The translations under genes and the position numbers were made by a program. From Paracoccus lutimaris (GTDB lineage Bacteria > Pseudomonadota > Alphaproteobacteria > Rhodobacterales > Rhodobacteraceae): a stretch of DNA of 64,000 bases. Positions within the stretch are counted from its first letter, which is position 1. Each line of letters opens with the position of its first letter. The stretch covers positions 1 to 64,000 of the forward strand of contig NZ_QPJL01000006.1 in assembly GCF_003337565.1 (NCBI RefSeq), read 5' to 3'. The notes below the pieces were generated by a model. The model did not search any database, had not been told where the DNA came from, and saw nothing but the letters and a program-made list of their open reading frames with translations. Below are positions 28,178 to 38,316 of this stretch, piece after piece.

Positions 28178-28202
28178 GCCGCCCGGCTTTGGCACGGGCG
28201 GC
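28178..28202. terminator. hairpin after dapA
   Basis: Perfect 8-bp arms GCCGCCCG and CGGGCGGC with a 9-nt loop lie between the stops of convergent dapA and the broken membrane gene. There is no T-run; it probably serves both strands. Confidence 0.45.
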
Positions 28203-28210
28203 AACCCCTG

Positions 28211-28605
28211 TCAGCGCGTCAGGCGCAGAGCCAACAGGCCGATGACAAAGGGCAGCACAATAATAACGACCCCGCCTTCGAGCAGCAGGATGATGGCGAA
28301 CACACAGGCATAGGTCACCGGACCGATCACGGCAAAGACCAGCACAGGCGCGACCAGCCAGAACCGCAATCCCTGCCAGCGGCCGGTCGCCAGCCCAAAG
28401 AGATTGCCTGAAAGGCCGCAAGCCCGCTAAGGCCGCCCATCACCGCGACCGCCGCCATCATCGCCGCCACAAAGCCATCGGGGCGCTCGGGATCGACAAG
28501 GCTGATCGCCGTCATATTCGCCATGAACCACGCAATCCCAAACCCGGCCAGATATGCCACGCCATAGGCGCGCCACGGCATCGGGGCAGCGGGTCTATCA
28601 GTCAT
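28211..28605 (-). pseudogene. frameshifted small membrane protein at the end of the pha operon
   Basis: From the ATG at 28605 one frame gives a good start (MTDRPAAPMPWRAYG, then two hydrophobic segments) but turns into improbable Arg/Trp/Cys-rich sequence past about 28425. A second frame, open only after a TAG near 28429, carries about 70 residues of typical membrane protein (WLVAPVLVFAVIGPVTYAC, then a hydrophobic stretch ending ALRLTR) to a TGA at 28211. A single indel near 28410-28430 would join them into about 130 residues. It follows phaG by 6 bp. It may be a true pseudogene, a sequencing error, or two tiny genes. I do not recognise the family. Confidence 0.55.
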
Positions 28606-28611
28606 CGCGCC

Positions 28612-29019
28612 TTAGCCTTTGCGGGCCGCCTCGACCCTGTCGACCAGACTTTCCTGATCGGGCGCGGCGAATGTCGCCCAATGCTTGTCGGGCGCCGGGC
28701 GCGGCAGTTCATGCGCGTCCCAGCCCAGATGCATATGCGCCTTGGCGATGAAAAAGCCGGTGACCGGCGCGGTCAGGAACAGAAACAGCGTGATCAGCAG
28801 CTCGTGCCAGCTGAAATGCCCGTGATGGACCGGAAACCAGATCATCGAGGCCAGCAGCACACCCCCGACGCCCAGCGTCGCCGATTTCGTCGGCGCATGC
28901 AGCCGCGTCATCGGGTCGGGCAGCTTGACCAGCCCGTATGAGCCGACCAGCCCGAAAAAGCCCCCCACAACCAGCAGGCCCGAGACGATGAATTCCCAGA
29001 TCATGGCCCCATCCCCCAT
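28612..29019 (-). CDS. phaG: Na+/H+ (or K+/H+) antiporter subunit G
   Basis: A 135-residue MnhG/PhaG subunit with three hydrophobic segments and the family block GSYGLVKLPDPMTRLHAPTK (about residues 25-45). It is part of the multi-subunit Mrp/Pha cation/proton antiporter in the inner membrane. The start is set at the ATG at 29019, six bases after AGGAGG. ATGs at 29022 and 29004 are alternatives. It follows phaF by 13 bp. Confidence 0.88.
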   Translation of the reverse strand: MGDGAMIWEFIVSGLLVVGGFFGLVGSYGLVKLPDPMTRLHAPTKSATLGVGGVLLASMIWFPVHHGHFSWHELLITLFLFLTAPVTGFFIAKAHMHLGWDAHELPRPAPDKHWATFAAPDQESLVDRVEAARKG

Positions 29020-29032
29020 CATTCGCCTCCTG

Positions 29033-29302
29033 TCATTCGATGATGTCCCCGCGCAGGACGAACTTGGCATAGGCCACGGTCGAGATGAAACCGACCATGG
29101 CAAACAGCAGCGAGGCCTCGAAATACATGCCGGTGCCGCGATGCAGGCCAAACAGCGTCAGCAGCGCGATCATGTTCACCGCCATCGTGTCCAAGGCCAG
29201 CACACGGTCGGCCAGCCCCGGCGCGAAGACGACGCGGAACAGGCAGAACAGCAGCGCCAGCCCGAAACAGCCATAGGCGAAATAGATGGCATATTCGATC
29301 AT
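29033..29302 (-). CDS. phaF: Na+/H+ antiporter subunit F
   Basis: An 89-residue MnhF/PhaF protein with three membrane helices and the typical G-L-A-D-R-V-L-A-L-D-T segment (about residues 29-39). The ATG at 29302 overlaps the phaE stop (ATGA), showing coupling within the operon. Confidence 0.9.
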   Translation of the reverse strand: MIEYAIYFAYGCFGLALLFCLFRVVFAPGLADRVLALDTMAVNMIALLTLFGLHRGTGMYFEASLLFAMVGFISTVAYAKFVLRGDIIE

Positions 29303-29790
29303 TCGAAGATCTCCTTCAGCCGGGCCTCGTAGCGGGTCTGGATCTCGTCGCGGACGGAATCGGGGTCGGGCGCATGCAGACAATGCACCAGCAGGGCGCG
29401 GCCGTCCTCGGCCAGATCGCAGCTGACCGTGCCGGGGGTCAGGGTGATGGTGGCGGCCAGAGTGGTGATCGCCTCGGGGCGGCGCAATTGCAGCGGGATC
29501 ACCACCCAGGCCGGACGCAGCGCCCGGCGCGGCATGAAGATGACGATCTGCGCCACCGCGAAATTGGCCTTGAGGATGTCCCAGATGACAATGGCCAGAT
29601 AGGCGGGGATCTTTTCGGGGCGGCTATAGCCGCGCGCCTCGGGCCAATAGGGCGCGGTCATCAGCGGCACCACCGTGCCCACGATGACCGCAAATACCAG
29701 CGAGCCGACGGCCCAGCGGTTCACCAGCAGCATCCAGACCAGGATCAGCGTCACCGACAGCCATGGATGCGGATAAAGGCGACGGATCAT
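29299..29790 (-). CDS. phaE: Na+/H+ antiporter subunit E
   Basis: A 163-residue MnhE/PhaE protein: two N-terminal membrane helices, then a cytoplasmic domain with ITLTPGTVSCDLAEDGRALL (about residues 114-133) and V-H-C-L-H-A, the family signatures. The ATG lies in the phaD stop (ATGA). Confidence 0.9.
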   Translation of the reverse strand: MIRRLYPHPWLSVTLILVWMLLVNRWAVGSLVFAVIVGTVVPLMTAPYWPEARGYSRPEKIPAYLAIVIWDILKANFAVAQIVIFMPRRALRPAWVVIPLQLRRPEAITTLAATITLTPGTVSCDLAEDGRALLVHCLHAPDPDSVRDEIQTRYEARLKEIFE

Positions 29791-31379
29791 TTCGTGCCCT
29801 CCTGCATGTTCAGCACCGCGCCAAGATAGGCCCCGGCATCATGGAGCTGATGCGCGGTGGCATCGGCAAAGCGCATGACCGGCCCGGCAAAGACCGTCAG
29901 CGCCACGATCCCCGCCAGCAACAGCCCGGTCGCGGCAAAGGTCAGCCCCGGCGAGGCCGCGTCACCCAGATCCTGAATATGCTCATCGGGTTCCAGCTTG
30001 GGCGGGATCGGCCCGGCATGGGCGGGGGCGTCCTCGTCCTCGGGGGCATATGGGCCCTGCACCTCGTAGCATTTCCAGAACACCAGCGAGCCCGCGCGCG
30101 CCAGCCCGTAGATGGCGATCAGCGAGGTGGCAAGGATGATCGACCAGATCCAGATCGCATCCGGCGCCCCGGCCGTGGCCTGCAGGATCAAAAGCTTGCC
30201 GATAAAGCCCGACAGGGGCGGCATGCCGGCAATGGCGATGGCGGTGACGAAATACAGCGCCGCGATGATGCCGTTTCCGGGCATGATCGGCGCCAGGCGC
30301 AGCCACAGATCGCCGCGCCGCGCCCCGATCATGTCCACGATCAGAAACAGCGATGCCGCCGCCAGCGTCGAATGGATCATGTAATAGATCGCCGCCGCCG
30401 TCGCCTGCGGGGTATATTGCGACACCGCGATCATCAGCGTCCCGATCGAGCCGATGGCCGCGAAGGCCGCCATCCGCCCCAGATTGCGCGACCCCAATAT
30501 GCCGATCTGGCCGATGACCAGCGTGAACAGCGCCGCCGGCAGCAACAGGTCCGCGACCACGCTTTCGATCACCGAATCCTGCGGGAAGACCAACGTAAAG
30601 AAGCGGATGATCGCATAGACCCCGACCTTGGTCATGATCGCAAACAGCGCCGCCACCGGCCCCGGCGCATTGGCATAGGTCGAGGGCAGCCAGAAATGCA
30701 GCGGCACCAGCGCCGCCTTGATCGCGAAGACCAGGATCAACAGCACCGCGCCGGTGCGCAAAAGCGCCGTATCCTCGGCCGGCATCTGCGAGATGCGGAT
30801 CGCCATATCGGCCATGTTCAGCGTGCCGGTGACCGAATAAAGCACCCCCAGCGCCGCCAGAAACAGCGTCGAGCCGGCAAGGTTATAGGCGATGTATTGC
30901 ACGCCCGCGCGCAGCCGCATCTCGCCGCCGCCATGGATCATCAGCCCGTAGCTGGCGATCAGCAGCACCTCGAAGAACACGAACAGGTTGAAGGCGTCGC
31001 CGGTCAGGAATGCGCCGCAGACCCCCATCAGCTGGAACTGCCACAGCGCGTGGAAATGCCAGCCCTTGCGGTCCCAGCCCGAGCCGACGGCATAAAGCTG
31101 CACCACCAGCGCCAGCACCGCGGTCAGCAGCACCATCAGCGCCGCCAGCCGGTCCAGCACCAGCACGATGCCGAAGGGCGCGGCCCAGTTGCCCAGCCGA
31201 TAGACATAGACCTGATCCGAGGCGGCGTGCCAGTTCAGATAGATCCCGACCCCGACCAGCAGCGCCGTGCCGATGACCGAAAAGACGCGCTGCAACAGCA
31301 GGTCGTTGCGCATCCACAGGATGATAAGCGCACCGATGACGGCGGGCAGGATGACCGGGGCAATGATCAGATGGCTCAT
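29787..31379 (-). CDS. phaD: Na+/H+ antiporter subunit D
   Basis: A 530-residue MnhD/PhaD protein, homologous to the proton-pumping NuoM/NuoN subunits of complex I, with about 14 membrane helices. The conserved charged helix region AIKAALVPLHFWLPSTYANAP (about residues 215-235) is present. It follows phaC with a 4-base overlap. The C-terminal loop before the last helix is acidic. Confidence 0.93.
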   Translation of the reverse strand: MSHLIIAPVILPAVIGALIILWMRNDLLLQRVFSVIGTALLVGVGIYLNWHAASDQVYVYRLGNWAAPFGIVLVLDRLAALMVLLTAVLALVVQLYAVGSGWDRKGWHFHALWQFQLMGVCGAFLTGDAFNLFVFFEVLLIASYGLMIHGGGEMRLRAGVQYIAYNLAGSTLFLAALGVLYSVTGTLNMADMAIRISQMPAEDTALLRTGAVLLILVFAIKAALVPLHFWLPSTYANAPGPVAALFAIMTKVGVYAIIRFFTLVFPQDSVIESVVADLLLPAALFTLVIGQIGILGSRNLGRMAAFAAIGSIGTLMIAVSQYTPQATAAAIYYMIHSTLAAASLFLIVDMIGARRGDLWLRLAPIMPGNGIIAALYFVTAIAIAGMPPLSGFIGKLLILQATAGAPDAIWIWSIILATSLIAIYGLARAGSLVFWKCYEVQGPYAPEDEDAPAHAGPIPPKLEPDEHIQDLGDAASPGLTFAATGLLLAGIVALTVFAGPVMRFADATAHQLHDAGAYLGAVLNMQEGTK

Positions 31380-31741
31380 GCGCCTTTGTCCCCCGGGCGG
31401 CTGTCGGGCAGGCGGTCGGAACGCGGCATGTCGACGCGGTCATCCCCCCCCTCCAGAAAGGCGCCAAGCGCCATCATCACCACCACCGCCGTCATGCCGA
31501 ATGAAATCACGATGGCGGTCAGCACCAGCGCCTGCGGCAAGGGGTCGGTATAGACCGTGGTCCCCTCGTGCAGGATCGGCGGCGCGTCGACGATCAGCCG
31601 GCCGGTGGCGAACAGGAAGACGTTGATGGCATAGCTCAGCATGGTCATGCCAAGGACCACGGCAAAGGTCCGCAGCCGCAGGATCAGATAGACCCCCGCC
31701 GCGGTCAGCACCCCGATTGCGCTTGATACGAGAAGTTCCAT
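31376..31741 (-). CDS. phaC: Na+/H+ antiporter subunit C
   Basis: A 121-residue MnhC/PhaC protein related to NuoK, with three membrane helices and the D-P-L-P-Q-A-L-V-L-T-A-I-V-I block (about residues 66-79). Its ATG overlaps the phaAB stop by one base. The symbol clashes with polyhydroxyalkanoate synthase, which this is not. Confidence 0.92.
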   Translation of the reverse strand: MELLVSSAIGVLTAAGVYLILRLRTFAVVLGMTMLSYAINVFLFATGRLIVDAPPILHEGTTVYTDPLPQALVLTAIVISFGMTAVVVMMALGAFLEGGDDRVDMPRSDRLPDSRPGDKGA

Positions 31742-34584
31742 CAGGGACGCTCGGCCTCCTTGCTCGGGTCGATATCCATCGGGTGCAGATTGACCGTCTC
31801 ACCCGCCTGCCGCGCGATCCGCGACAGCGAGTTCAGCGCCAGCATGACCGCCCCCACCACGCACAGGAACACGCCAAGGTCAAAGCCCATGGCCGAGGCC
31901 AGCTCGAATTTCTCGAGCCCCGGCAGCTTCACATAGCCATAGGTCGAGGTCAGGAAGGGCAGCCCCGCGAACCACGCACCGATGCCGGTGATGCCGGCGG
32001 CGATGACGCCGGCGCCGATCAGGGCGTGATAGTTGATCTTTTGCCGCTCCTGCGCCCAGGCATAGCCCGAGGCCATGTATTGCGAGACCAGCGCGATGGC
32101 CACGACCAGACCGGCGATGAAGCCGCCGCCCGGCTGGTTGTGCCCGCGCAGGAAGATATACAGCCCCACCACCAGCGAGATCGGCAGGATCAGCCGCGTC
32201 GCCACCACCAGCATCTGCGGGTGGCGGTCGCCGGCGCGCAGGCTGTCATGGACCCAGTTGCGCAGCCGCTTGCCGCTTGAGCCCATCAGCAGCGTCTCGG
32301 TCAGGGCAAAGATGGTCAGCGCGGCGATGCCCAGCACGGTGATCTCGCCAAAAGTATCATAGCCGCGGAAGTCCACCAGAATGACGTTGACGACATTGTC
32401 GCCGCCGCCCAGCTTGTGGCTGTTTTCCAGCATGTAGCCCGCGATCGACGGAAAGGCGAAATCGCTGCGCATGATGATATAGGCCAGCGCCCCGAAGCCC
32501 AGCCCCGACACCGTGGCGACAAAGGCATCCATGCCGCGCTTGCGGTCGCGGCTGTCGAGAACCGTGTACTTGGGCAGGAAATTCAGCGCCAGCAGCAGCA
32601 GGATGACGGTGACCACCTCAACCGAGATCTGGGTCAGCGCCAGATCCGGCGCCGAAAGGTAAAGGAAGCTGCAGGACACGATCAGCCCGATGATGCCCAC
32701 CAGCACCAGGGCCATGATCCGCAGCCGGTGGAACATGACCATGCAGGCCGTCGCCACGATCAAAAGCAGCCAGCCGATAAAGGGCACGGCGGTGATTTCC
32801 AGCATCGGCCGCGTGGCCCCCTGATAGCCGCCGGTCGAGAACGCCCACAGCCCGCACAGCACGATGGTCAGCGACAGCGCCGCCAAGGCCCGCGACATCG
32901 AGCCATTGGTCAGGCGCGGCGTGATCCACGCGGCCACGCAGGTGCAGGCGCGGGTGATGGCGTCAAAGCTGCGCTTGCCATCGGGTCGCCAGACCATGTC
33001 GCGCAGCGCGATCATGCGGTGATTGAGGTTCAGCAGCACGACCCCGACCAGAAGCGCCGTGACCGACAGTTTCAGCGCCAGCGTCAGCCCGTGCCACAGC
33101 GCGAAATGCGGATGCGGATGCGCGCCCGTGACCGCGCTGGCCGAGGCCTCGACCAGCCAGCCGGCCATCTGGTTCGGAAACAGCCCGATCAGGACCACCA
33201 GCACCACCAGCAGCGCCGGCCCCACCCACATGCCAAAGCCCGGATCATGGGGATGGTGGGGATAGTCGTGCCGTTCCGGCCCGAAAAACACCTGCCAGAT
33301 GAAGCGCAGCGAATAGCAGACCGAGAAACACGCCCCGATGGTCGCCATGGTCACGATCAGCGCCGGATGGCCCATCCAGACCATATGGCTGGCCTCCTCG
33401 AGCATCAGCTCCTTGGAGAGGAACCCGTTCAGCGGCGCGACACCGGCCATGGACAGCGCGGCGATGGTGCCGATGATGAAGGTGATCGGCATCAGCTTGC
33501 GCAATCCCCCCAGCCGCCGGATCGAGCGCGTGCCGGCCTCATGGTCGATGATCCCGGCAGTCATGAACAGCGCGGCCTTGAAGGTGGCGTGGTTGATGAT
33601 GTGAAACACCGCCGCCACCGCCGCCGCCTCGGTGCCAAAGCCCAGAAGCATGGTGATCAGGCCCAGATGCGAGACGGTCGAGAAGGCCAGAAGCGATTTC
33701 AGATCGTCGCGGAACATCCCGATCCAGGCCGCCATGACCATGGTCACCAGCCCGGTGGTGGCGACGATATAGAACCATTCGGGCGTGCCGGACAGCACCG
33801 GCCATAGCCGTGCCATCAAAAACAGCCCGGCTTTGACCATGGTCGCGGAATGCAGATAGGCCGAAACCGGGGTCGGCGCGGCCATGGCATGGGGCAGCCA
33901 GAAATGGAACGGGAACTGCGCCGATTTGGTAAAGGCACCGATCAGGATCAGGATCAGCGCCGGCAGGTAAAGCGGGCTGGCCTGAATGGCCTCGCGCGCC
34001 AGCAGGATGTCGCTGATCTCATAGCTGCCGGCGATACTGCCAAGGATCAGCATGCCCGCGATCATTGCAAGCCCGCCCATACCGGTCACGGTCAGCGCCA
34101 TGCGCGCGCCCTGCCGCCCCTCGGGCAGGTGCTTCCAATAGCCGATCAGCAGGAACGAAGACAGCGAGGTCAGTTCCCAGAACACCAGAAGCAGCAGGAT
34201 ATTGTCCGACAGCACGATGCCCATCATCGCGCCTTGGAACAGCATCAGATAGGTATAGAACACCCCCACCGGATCGTTGCGCGACAGGTAATAGCGCGCA
34301 TAGGTGATGATCAGCAGCCCGATCCCCAGGATCAGGATGCCGAACAGCAGCCCCAGCCCGTCGATGCGGAAATTCGCGTTCAGCCCCAGCGAGGGCAGCC
34401 ATTCGATCCGCGAGGTGATGACCTCTCCGGCCATGATGGCGGGGATGTGCAGGCACAGGCCCAAAAGTGCGATGAATGTCGCCGCGCCACAACTGATTGC
34501 CGCCACATCGCGACCTGAACGGATCAGAAGGCCCGGCAACAAGGCCCCGATGAATGGCAGGACGGCAATCAGCGCTGGCGACAT
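31741..34584 (-). CDS. phaAB: fused Na+/H+ antiporter subunits A and B
   Basis: A 947-residue MnhA/PhaA-type protein with a NuoL-like domain (about residues 1-620, about 15-17 helices) including [20 protein letters not shown] (about 215-235), followed by MnhB-like helices (about 790-930, [19 protein letters not shown]). Fusion of A and B is usual in alphaproteobacterial Pha systems; the operon is therefore phaAB-C-D-E-F-G. It likely serves pH and Na+/K+ homeostasis. The ATG at 34584 is the first of the operon, whose promoter should lie in 34585-34700, shared with divergent ruvC. Confidence 0.93.
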   Translation of the reverse strand: MSPALIAVLPFIGALLPGLLIRSGRDVAAISCGAATFIALLGLCLHIPAIMAGEVITSRIEWLPSLGLNANFRIDGLGLLFGILILGIGLLIITYARYYLSRNDPVGVFYTYLMLFQGAMMGIVLSDNILLLLVFWELTSLSSFLLIGYWKHLPEGRQGARMALTVTGMGGLAMIAGMLILGSIAGSYEISDILLAREAIQASPLYLPALILILIGAFTKSAQFPFHFWLPHAMAAPTPVSAYLHSATMVKAGLFLMARLWPVLSGTPEWFYIVATTGLVTMVMAAWIGMFRDDLKSLLAFSTVSHLGLITMLLGFGTEAAAVAAVFHIINHATFKAALFMTAGIIDHEAGTRSIRRLGGLRKLMPITFIIGTIAALSMAGVAPLNGFLSKELMLEEASHMVWMGHPALIVTMATIGACFSVCYSLRFIWQVFFGPERHDYPHHPHDPGFGMWVGPALLVVLVVLIGLFPNQMAGWLVEASASAVTGAHPHPHFALWHGLTLALKLSVTALLVGVVLLNLNHRMIALRDMVWRPDGKRSFDAITRACTCVAAWITPRLTNGSMSRALAALSLTIVLCGLWAFSTGGYQGATRPMLEITAVPFIGWLLLIVATACMVMFHRLRIMALVLVGIIGLIVSCSFLYLSAPDLALTQISVEVVTVILLLLALNFLPKYTVLDSRDRKRGMDAFVATVSGLGFGALAYIIMRSDFAFPSIAGYMLENSHKLGGGDNVVNVILVDFRGYDTFGEITVLGIAALTIFALTETLLMGSSGKRLRNWVHDSLRAGDRHPQMLVVATRLILPISLVVGLYIFLRGHNQPGGGFIAGLVVAIALVSQYMASGYAWAQERQKINYHALIGAGVIAAGITGIGAWFAGLPFLTSTYGYVKLPGLEKFELASAMGFDLGVFLCVVGAVMLALNSLSRIARQAGETVNLHPMDIDPSKEAERP

Positions 34585-34664
34585 GGACCTCTTTCCCCCG
34601 TTAACCTCCTGTGTCCGCGATGGGCGCCGGGAATGTCAAGCCGATGACAAAGCGACTAGGCGAT

Positions 34665-34679
34665 GTTCGCCTTTCGTGC
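34665..34679. promoter_or_regulatory. candidate LexA (SOS) box before ruvC
   Basis: GTTC-N7-GTGC differs by one base from GTTC-N7-GTTC, the box recognised by alphaproteobacterial LexA. It lies 27 bp upstream of the ruvC ATG. With one mismatch in eight fixed positions this is only suggestive. Confidence 0.35.
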
Positions 34680-34705
34680 TAACCAAAACGAAAAAGGGAA
34701 CAGGC

Positions 34706-35200
34706 ATGAAGATCATCGGCATAGACCCGGGCCTGCGAAACATGGGCTGGGGCGTGATCGAGACCGACGGCCCGCGCCTGCGGCATCTGGCGAATGGCAT
34801 CGTCCATTCCGAGGGGGCCGATCTGGGGCCGCGGCTGGCGATGCTCTATCGCGGGCTTTGCGCGGTGATCGCCGAACACGGCCCCGATGCGGCGGCGGTC
34901 GAGCAGACCTTCGTCAACAAGGACGCGGCGGGCACGCTGAAACTGGGTCAGGCACGCGGCATCGCGCTGCTCGCCCCGGCCGAGGCCGGGCTGGAGATCG
35001 GCGAATATTCCCCGAACACGGTGAAAAAGACCGTGGTCGGCGTGGGTCACGCCGCCAAGGAACAGATCCAGCACATGGTGCGCTTCATGCTGCCGGGCGT
35101 CAGCTTTGCCGGGCCGGACGCGGCGGATGCGCTGGCGGTGGCGATCTGCCACGCCCATCACCTGCAGGGCCGCGCCCTGCGCATCAAGGCATCTGCATGA
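34706..35200 (+). CDS. ruvC: Holliday junction resolvase RuvC
   Basis: A 164-residue endonuclease that cuts Holliday junctions with RuvAB. Acidic active-site residues are visible in I-G-I-D-P-G (Asp7), A-A-V-E-Q-T-F-V-N (Glu, about 67) and the C-terminal [17 protein letters not shown] (two Asp, about 139 and 142). The ATG at 34706 follows AAAGGG. It is first of a run with ruvA, htpX, ruvB and a thioesterase. Confidence 0.96.
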   Translation: MKIIGIDPGLRNMGWGVIETDGPRLRHLANGIVHSEGADLGPRLAMLYRGLCAVIAEHGPDAAAVEQTFVNKDAAGTLKLGQARGIALLAPAEAGLEIGEYSPNTVKKTVVGVGHAAKEQIQHMVRFMLPGVSFAGPDAADALAVAICHAHHLQGRALRIKASA

Positions 35201-35210
35201 GGGCGCAGAC

Positions 35211-35882
35211 ATGATCGGACGTATCGCGGGCATCATCCTGCACCGGGCACAGGACCATGTGCTGATCGACGTGCGCGGCGTGGGCTATATCGTCCATGTC
35301 AGCGAACGCACCGCCGCCAGCCTGCCCCCCGCCGGGCAGGCGACCGCGCTTTATACCGAGCTGCTGGTGCGCGAGGACCTGTTGCAGCTTTTCGGTTTTC
35401 CGACGCTCCTGGAAAAGGAATGGCACCGGCTTCTGACCTCGGTCCAGGGTGTGGGGGCCAAGGTGGCGCTGGCGATCCTTGGCACGCTTGGCCCCGAGGG
35501 GCTGGCCCGCGCGCTGGCGCTTGGCGACTGGTCGGCACTGCGCAAGGCGCCCGGCGTCGGCCCCAAGCTCGCGCAGCGCGTGACCATGGAACTCAAGGAC
35601 AAGGCCCCCGCCGTCATGGCGCTGGGGGGCGCGCTGACCGTCGATCCCGGTCCCCTGCCCGATGCCGAGGTGATCGAGGCCCCCATTCCCGCCCCGCGCG
35701 CGGCAAGGGCCCCCGATAACAGCGCGCAGGCGACGGCGGATGCGCTCTCGGCCTTGGGAAATCTGGGCTATAACCCCTCCGAGGCGGCCCGCGCCGTGGC
35801 CGAGGCCGCCGGCGCGGAACCCGGCGCGGCCACACCCGCGTTGATCCGCGCAGCCCTGCGGCTGCTGGCCCCCAGGGAGTGA
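35211..35882 (+). CDS. ruvA: Holliday junction helicase subunit RuvA
   Basis: A 223-residue DNA-binding protein with an OB-fold N-terminus ([12 protein letters not shown]), two helix-hairpin-helix motifs ([17 protein letters not shown] at about 75-91 and [20 protein letters not shown] at about 110-129), and a C-terminal RuvB-binding domain (about 170-220, [19 protein letters not shown]). The upstream in-frame extension inside ruvC is rejected. It starts 10 bp after ruvC. Confidence 0.95.
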   Translation: MIGRIAGIILHRAQDHVLIDVRGVGYIVHVSERTAASLPPAGQATALYTELLVREDLLQLFGFPTLLEKEWHRLLTSVQGVGAKVALAILGTLGPEGLARALALGDWSALRKAPGVGPKLAQRVTMELKDKAPAVMALGGALTVDPGPLPDAEVIEAPIPAPRAARAPDNSAQATADALSALGNLGYNPSEAARAVAEAAGAEPGAATPALIRAALRLLAPRE

Positions 35883-35886
35883 CGCA

Positions 35887-36750
35887 ATGACCGGCAATAT
35901 CCGCACCTTCATCCTGATGGCCGCCATGACCGCGCTGGTCATGGGCATGGGTTACCTGATCGGCGGACAGGGCGGCGCGGTGATCGCGCTGGTCCTTGCC
36001 GGGGCCGGGAATATCTGGGCGTGGTGGAACAGCGACAAGGCGGTGCTGAACCAGCAGGGCGCGATGCCGGTCACCCGCCAGCAGGCGCCCGAACTGGTCG
36101 ATATGGTGGCCGCGCTGGCCGAGCGCGCGGGCCTGCCGATGCCGGCGGTCTATGTGCTGGCCTCCGAGCAGCCCAATGCCTTCGCCACCGGGCGCAATCC
36201 CGAAAATTCGGCGGTGGCGGTGACGCAGGGCATCCTGCAAGCGCTGAGCCGCGAGGAACTCGCGGGCGTCATCGCCCATGAGCTGGCCCATATCAGGAAC
36301 CGCGACACCCTGACCATGACGGTCACCGCAACCATGGCCGGCGCCATTGCCATGCTGGGCAATATGCTGATGTTTTCCAGCATGTTCGGCGGACGTGACG
36401 ACAATCGCGGCGGCGGGCTGGCGACGCTGCTGGCGATGATCTTTGCGCCCATCGCCGCCGGCATGGTGCAGATGGCGATCTCGCGCACCCGCGAATACGA
36501 GGCCGACCGGCTGGGCGCCGAAATCAGCGGCCAGCCGCTGGCCCTGGCATCGGCGCTGGCGAAAATCGCCCGCATGGCCGGTCGCGTGGTCAATATCCCT
36601 GCGGAACGAAACCCCGCCTCGGCCAGCATGTTCATCATCAACCCGCTGCATGCGCTGCGCATGGACCGGCTGTTCGCCACCCACCCCCCGACCGAGGAAC
36701 GCATCGCACGTCTGCAAGCCATGGCCGCCGGCCCATGGGGCAGCCAATGA
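35887..36750 (+). CDS. htpX: HtpX-like M48 membrane metalloprotease
   Basis: A 287-residue integral-membrane zinc protease involved in envelope quality control. N-terminal helices are at about residues 8-48; the zinc motif H-E-L-A-H is at about 135-139; a second hydrophobic pair follows (about 145-200); the third ligand Glu is in R-E-Y-E-A-D (about 202-207). It is inserted between ruvA (4-bp gap) and ruvB (ATGA overlap), an unusual position for a protease. Its function complements FtsH at 39101-40999. Confidence 0.92.
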   Translation: MTGNIRTFILMAAMTALVMGMGYLIGGQGGAVIALVLAGAGNIWAWWNSDKAVLNQQGAMPVTRQQAPELVDMVAALAERAGLPMPAVYVLASEQPNAFATGRNPENSAVAVTQGILQALSREELAGVIAHELAHIRNRDTLTMTVTATMAGAIAMLGNMLMFSSMFGGRDDNRGGGLATLLAMIFAPIAAGMVQMAISRTREYEADRLGAEISGQPLALASALAKIARMAGRVVNIPAERNPASASMFIINPLHALRMDRLFATHPPTEERIARLQAMAAGPWGSQ

Positions 36751-37772
36751 CGCAGCCCGACCCCATGCTGCGCCCCGAAACGCAAGAGGCCGACACCGAG
36801 GACCGCGCCCTGCGCCCGCAGCTTCTGGCCGATTTCGTCGGTCAGGCCGAGGCCCGTTCCAATCTGCGCGTCTTCATCGAAAGTGCCCGGATGCGCGGTC
36901 AGGCCATGGATCATACGCTGTTTCACGGCCCGCCCGGTCTGGGCAAGACGACGCTGGCGCAGATCATGGCGCGCGAGCTGGGGGTGAATTTCAAGATGAC
37001 CTCGGGCCCGGTTCTGGCCCGCGCCGGCGATCTGGCCGCGATCCTGACCAATCTGGAATCCCGCGACGTCCTGTTCATCGACGAGATCCACCGCATGAAC
37101 CCGGCGGTCGAGGAAATCCTCTATCCGGCGATGGAGGATTTCGAGCTGGATCTGGTGATCGGCGAAGGCCCTGCCGCCCGCACCGTGCGGATCGAATTGC
37201 AGCCCTTCACGCTGGTCGGCGCGACAACGCGGCTGGGTCTTCTGACCACACCCCTGCGCGACCGCTTCGGCATCCCGACCCGGCTGCAATTTTATACGAT
37301 CGAGGAACTGGACCTGATCGTCACCCGGGGCGCGCGGCTGATGAACATCCCCTCGGAACCCGCCGGCACCCGCGAAATCGCCCGCCGCGCCCGGGGCACA
37401 CCGCGCATCGCCGGCCGGCTTCTGCGCCGCGTGATCGACTTCGCGCTGGTCGAGGGCGACGGCCGCCTGACCCGCGAAATCGCCGACAGCGCCCTGACCC
37501 GGCTGGGGGTCGATCATCTCGGGCTTGATGGCGCCGACCGCCGCTATCTGACGCTGATCGCCGAACATTACGGCGGCGGCCCGGTGGGCGTCGAAACCCT
37601 GTCCGCCGCGCTGTCCGAAAGCCGCGACGCCATCGAAGAGGTCATCGAGCCCTATCTGATGCAGCAGGGCCTTGTCAGCCGCACCCCGCGCGGGCGCATG
37701 CTGGCCCGGCTTGGCTGGCGGCATCTGGGGCTGGAGGCCCCGCGCCAACAGGAAAGTCTTTTCGATGAATGA
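36747..37772 (+). CDS. ruvB: Holliday junction branch-migration ATPase RuvB
   Basis: A 341-residue AAA+ motor that drives branch migration with RuvA. Walker [13 protein letters not shown] is at about residues 60-71, Walker [10 protein letters not shown] at about 109-117, sensor G-A-T-T-R-L-G-L-L at about 155-163, and a winged-helix C-terminus contains [10 protein letters not shown]. The ATG at 36747 overlaps the htpX stop; an ATG at 36735 is a less likely alternative. Its end overlaps the thioesterase start by 8 bases. Confidence 0.96.
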   Translation: MTQPDPMLRPETQEADTEDRALRPQLLADFVGQAEARSNLRVFIESARMRGQAMDHTLFHGPPGLGKTTLAQIMARELGVNFKMTSGPVLARAGDLAAILTNLESRDVLFIDEIHRMNPAVEEILYPAMEDFELDLVIGEGPAARTVRIELQPFTLVGATTRLGLLTTPLRDRFGIPTRLQFYTIEELDLIVTRGARLMNIPSEPAGTREIARRARGTPRIAGRLLRRVIDFALVEGDGRLTREIADSALTRLGVDHLGLDGADRRYLTLIAEHYGGGPVGVETLSAALSESRDAIEEVIEPYLMQQGLVSRTPRGRMLARLGWRHLGLEAPRQQESLFDE

Positions 37773-38175
37773 TCTGGATGCCCGCATCCGCGCCAGCTTT
37801 GACCGCCAGACGATGATGCAGACGCTGGGGGCAAGCCTGGCCAGCGTCACCCCCGGCCAGGTCACAATCACCGCCCCGATCCTGCCCACGGTGCTGCAAC
37901 AGCACGGCGCGGGCCATGCCGGCCTTGCCTTCAGTATCGGCGATTCCGCAGCGGGCTATTCGGCGCTTTCGCTCATGCCCGAGGGTGCCGAGGTGATGAC
38001 GGTCGAGATGAAGATCAACCTGATGTCCCCCGCCATCGGCGAACGGCTGGTCGCCGAGGGGCGCGTCATCCGCCCCGGCCGCCGCATCATGGTTGTCGCG
38101 GTTGATGTCTGGGCCGAGACTGGCGACACGCGCAAGCATGTCGCCATGCTGCAAGGCACCATGATCCCGGTCTGA
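37765..38175 (+). CDS. PaaI-family hotdog thioesterase
   Basis: A 136-residue hotdog-fold protein of the PaaI/4HBT type. The active-site segment is [25 protein letters not shown] (split here: HGAGHAG at about 48-54, acidic GDSAAGY at about 59-65), followed by [15 protein letters not shown]. Such enzymes hydrolyse acyl-CoA thioesters, in PaaI of phenylacetate intermediates; substrate here is unknown. It overlaps the ruvB end by 8 bases, so is probably co-transcribed. In many alphaproteobacteria ruvB is followed by a ybgC-type thioesterase and tol genes. Here a different hotdog protein occupies that position. Confidence 0.82.
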   Translation: MNDLDARIRASFDRQTMMQTLGASLASVTPGQVTITAPILPTVLQQHGAGHAGLAFSIGDSAAGYSALSLMPEGAEVMTVEMKINLMSPAIGERLVAEGRVIRPGRRIMVVAVDVWAETGDTRKHVAMLQGTMIPV

Positions 38176-38204
38176 AGCCTCACCGCTTTGATGCCCTGCC
38201 GGAC

Positions 38205-38221
38205 CGGGGGCGCTGCCCCCG
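38205..38221 (+). terminator. GC hairpin after thioesterase gene
   Basis: CGGGGGC-GCT-GCCCCCG, a perfect 7-bp stem, lies 30 bp past the stop and leads directly into repeat copy A. It is the hairpin half of the recurrent 3'-end element. Confidence 0.5.
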
Positions 38222-38223
38222 GG

Positions 38224-38251
38224 CCCCCGGGATATTTGGACATGAAAGAAG
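38224..38251 (+). repeat. 3'-end repeat element, copy A
   Basis: A 28-bp copy: CCCCCGGGATATTT then GGACATGAAAGAAG. It faces copy B across 23 bp, matching it in 24 of 28 positions, so the pair can fold into one long hairpin between convergent genes. Same orientation as the upstream thioesterase gene. Confidence 0.8.
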
Positions 38252-38274
38252 ATGCCCGAGCCGCAAGCCCCTCG

Positions 38275-38302
38275 CTTCTTTCATGCTTAAATATCCTGGG
38301 GG
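38275..38302 (-). repeat. 3'-end repeat element, copy B
   Basis: The minus strand reads CCCCCAGGATATTT then AAGCATGAAAGAAG. It is downstream of, and oriented with, the chorismate mutase gene; its own GC hairpin (38317-38331) precedes it on that strand. Confidence 0.8.
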
Positions 38303-38316
38303 AGCGCGGAACGCGC

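Noticed and set aside
29763..31553. A 596-codon plus-strand frame opposite phaD
   Set aside because: It is a His/Arg/Gln-rich shadow of a clear membrane protein gene, with no recognisable domain.
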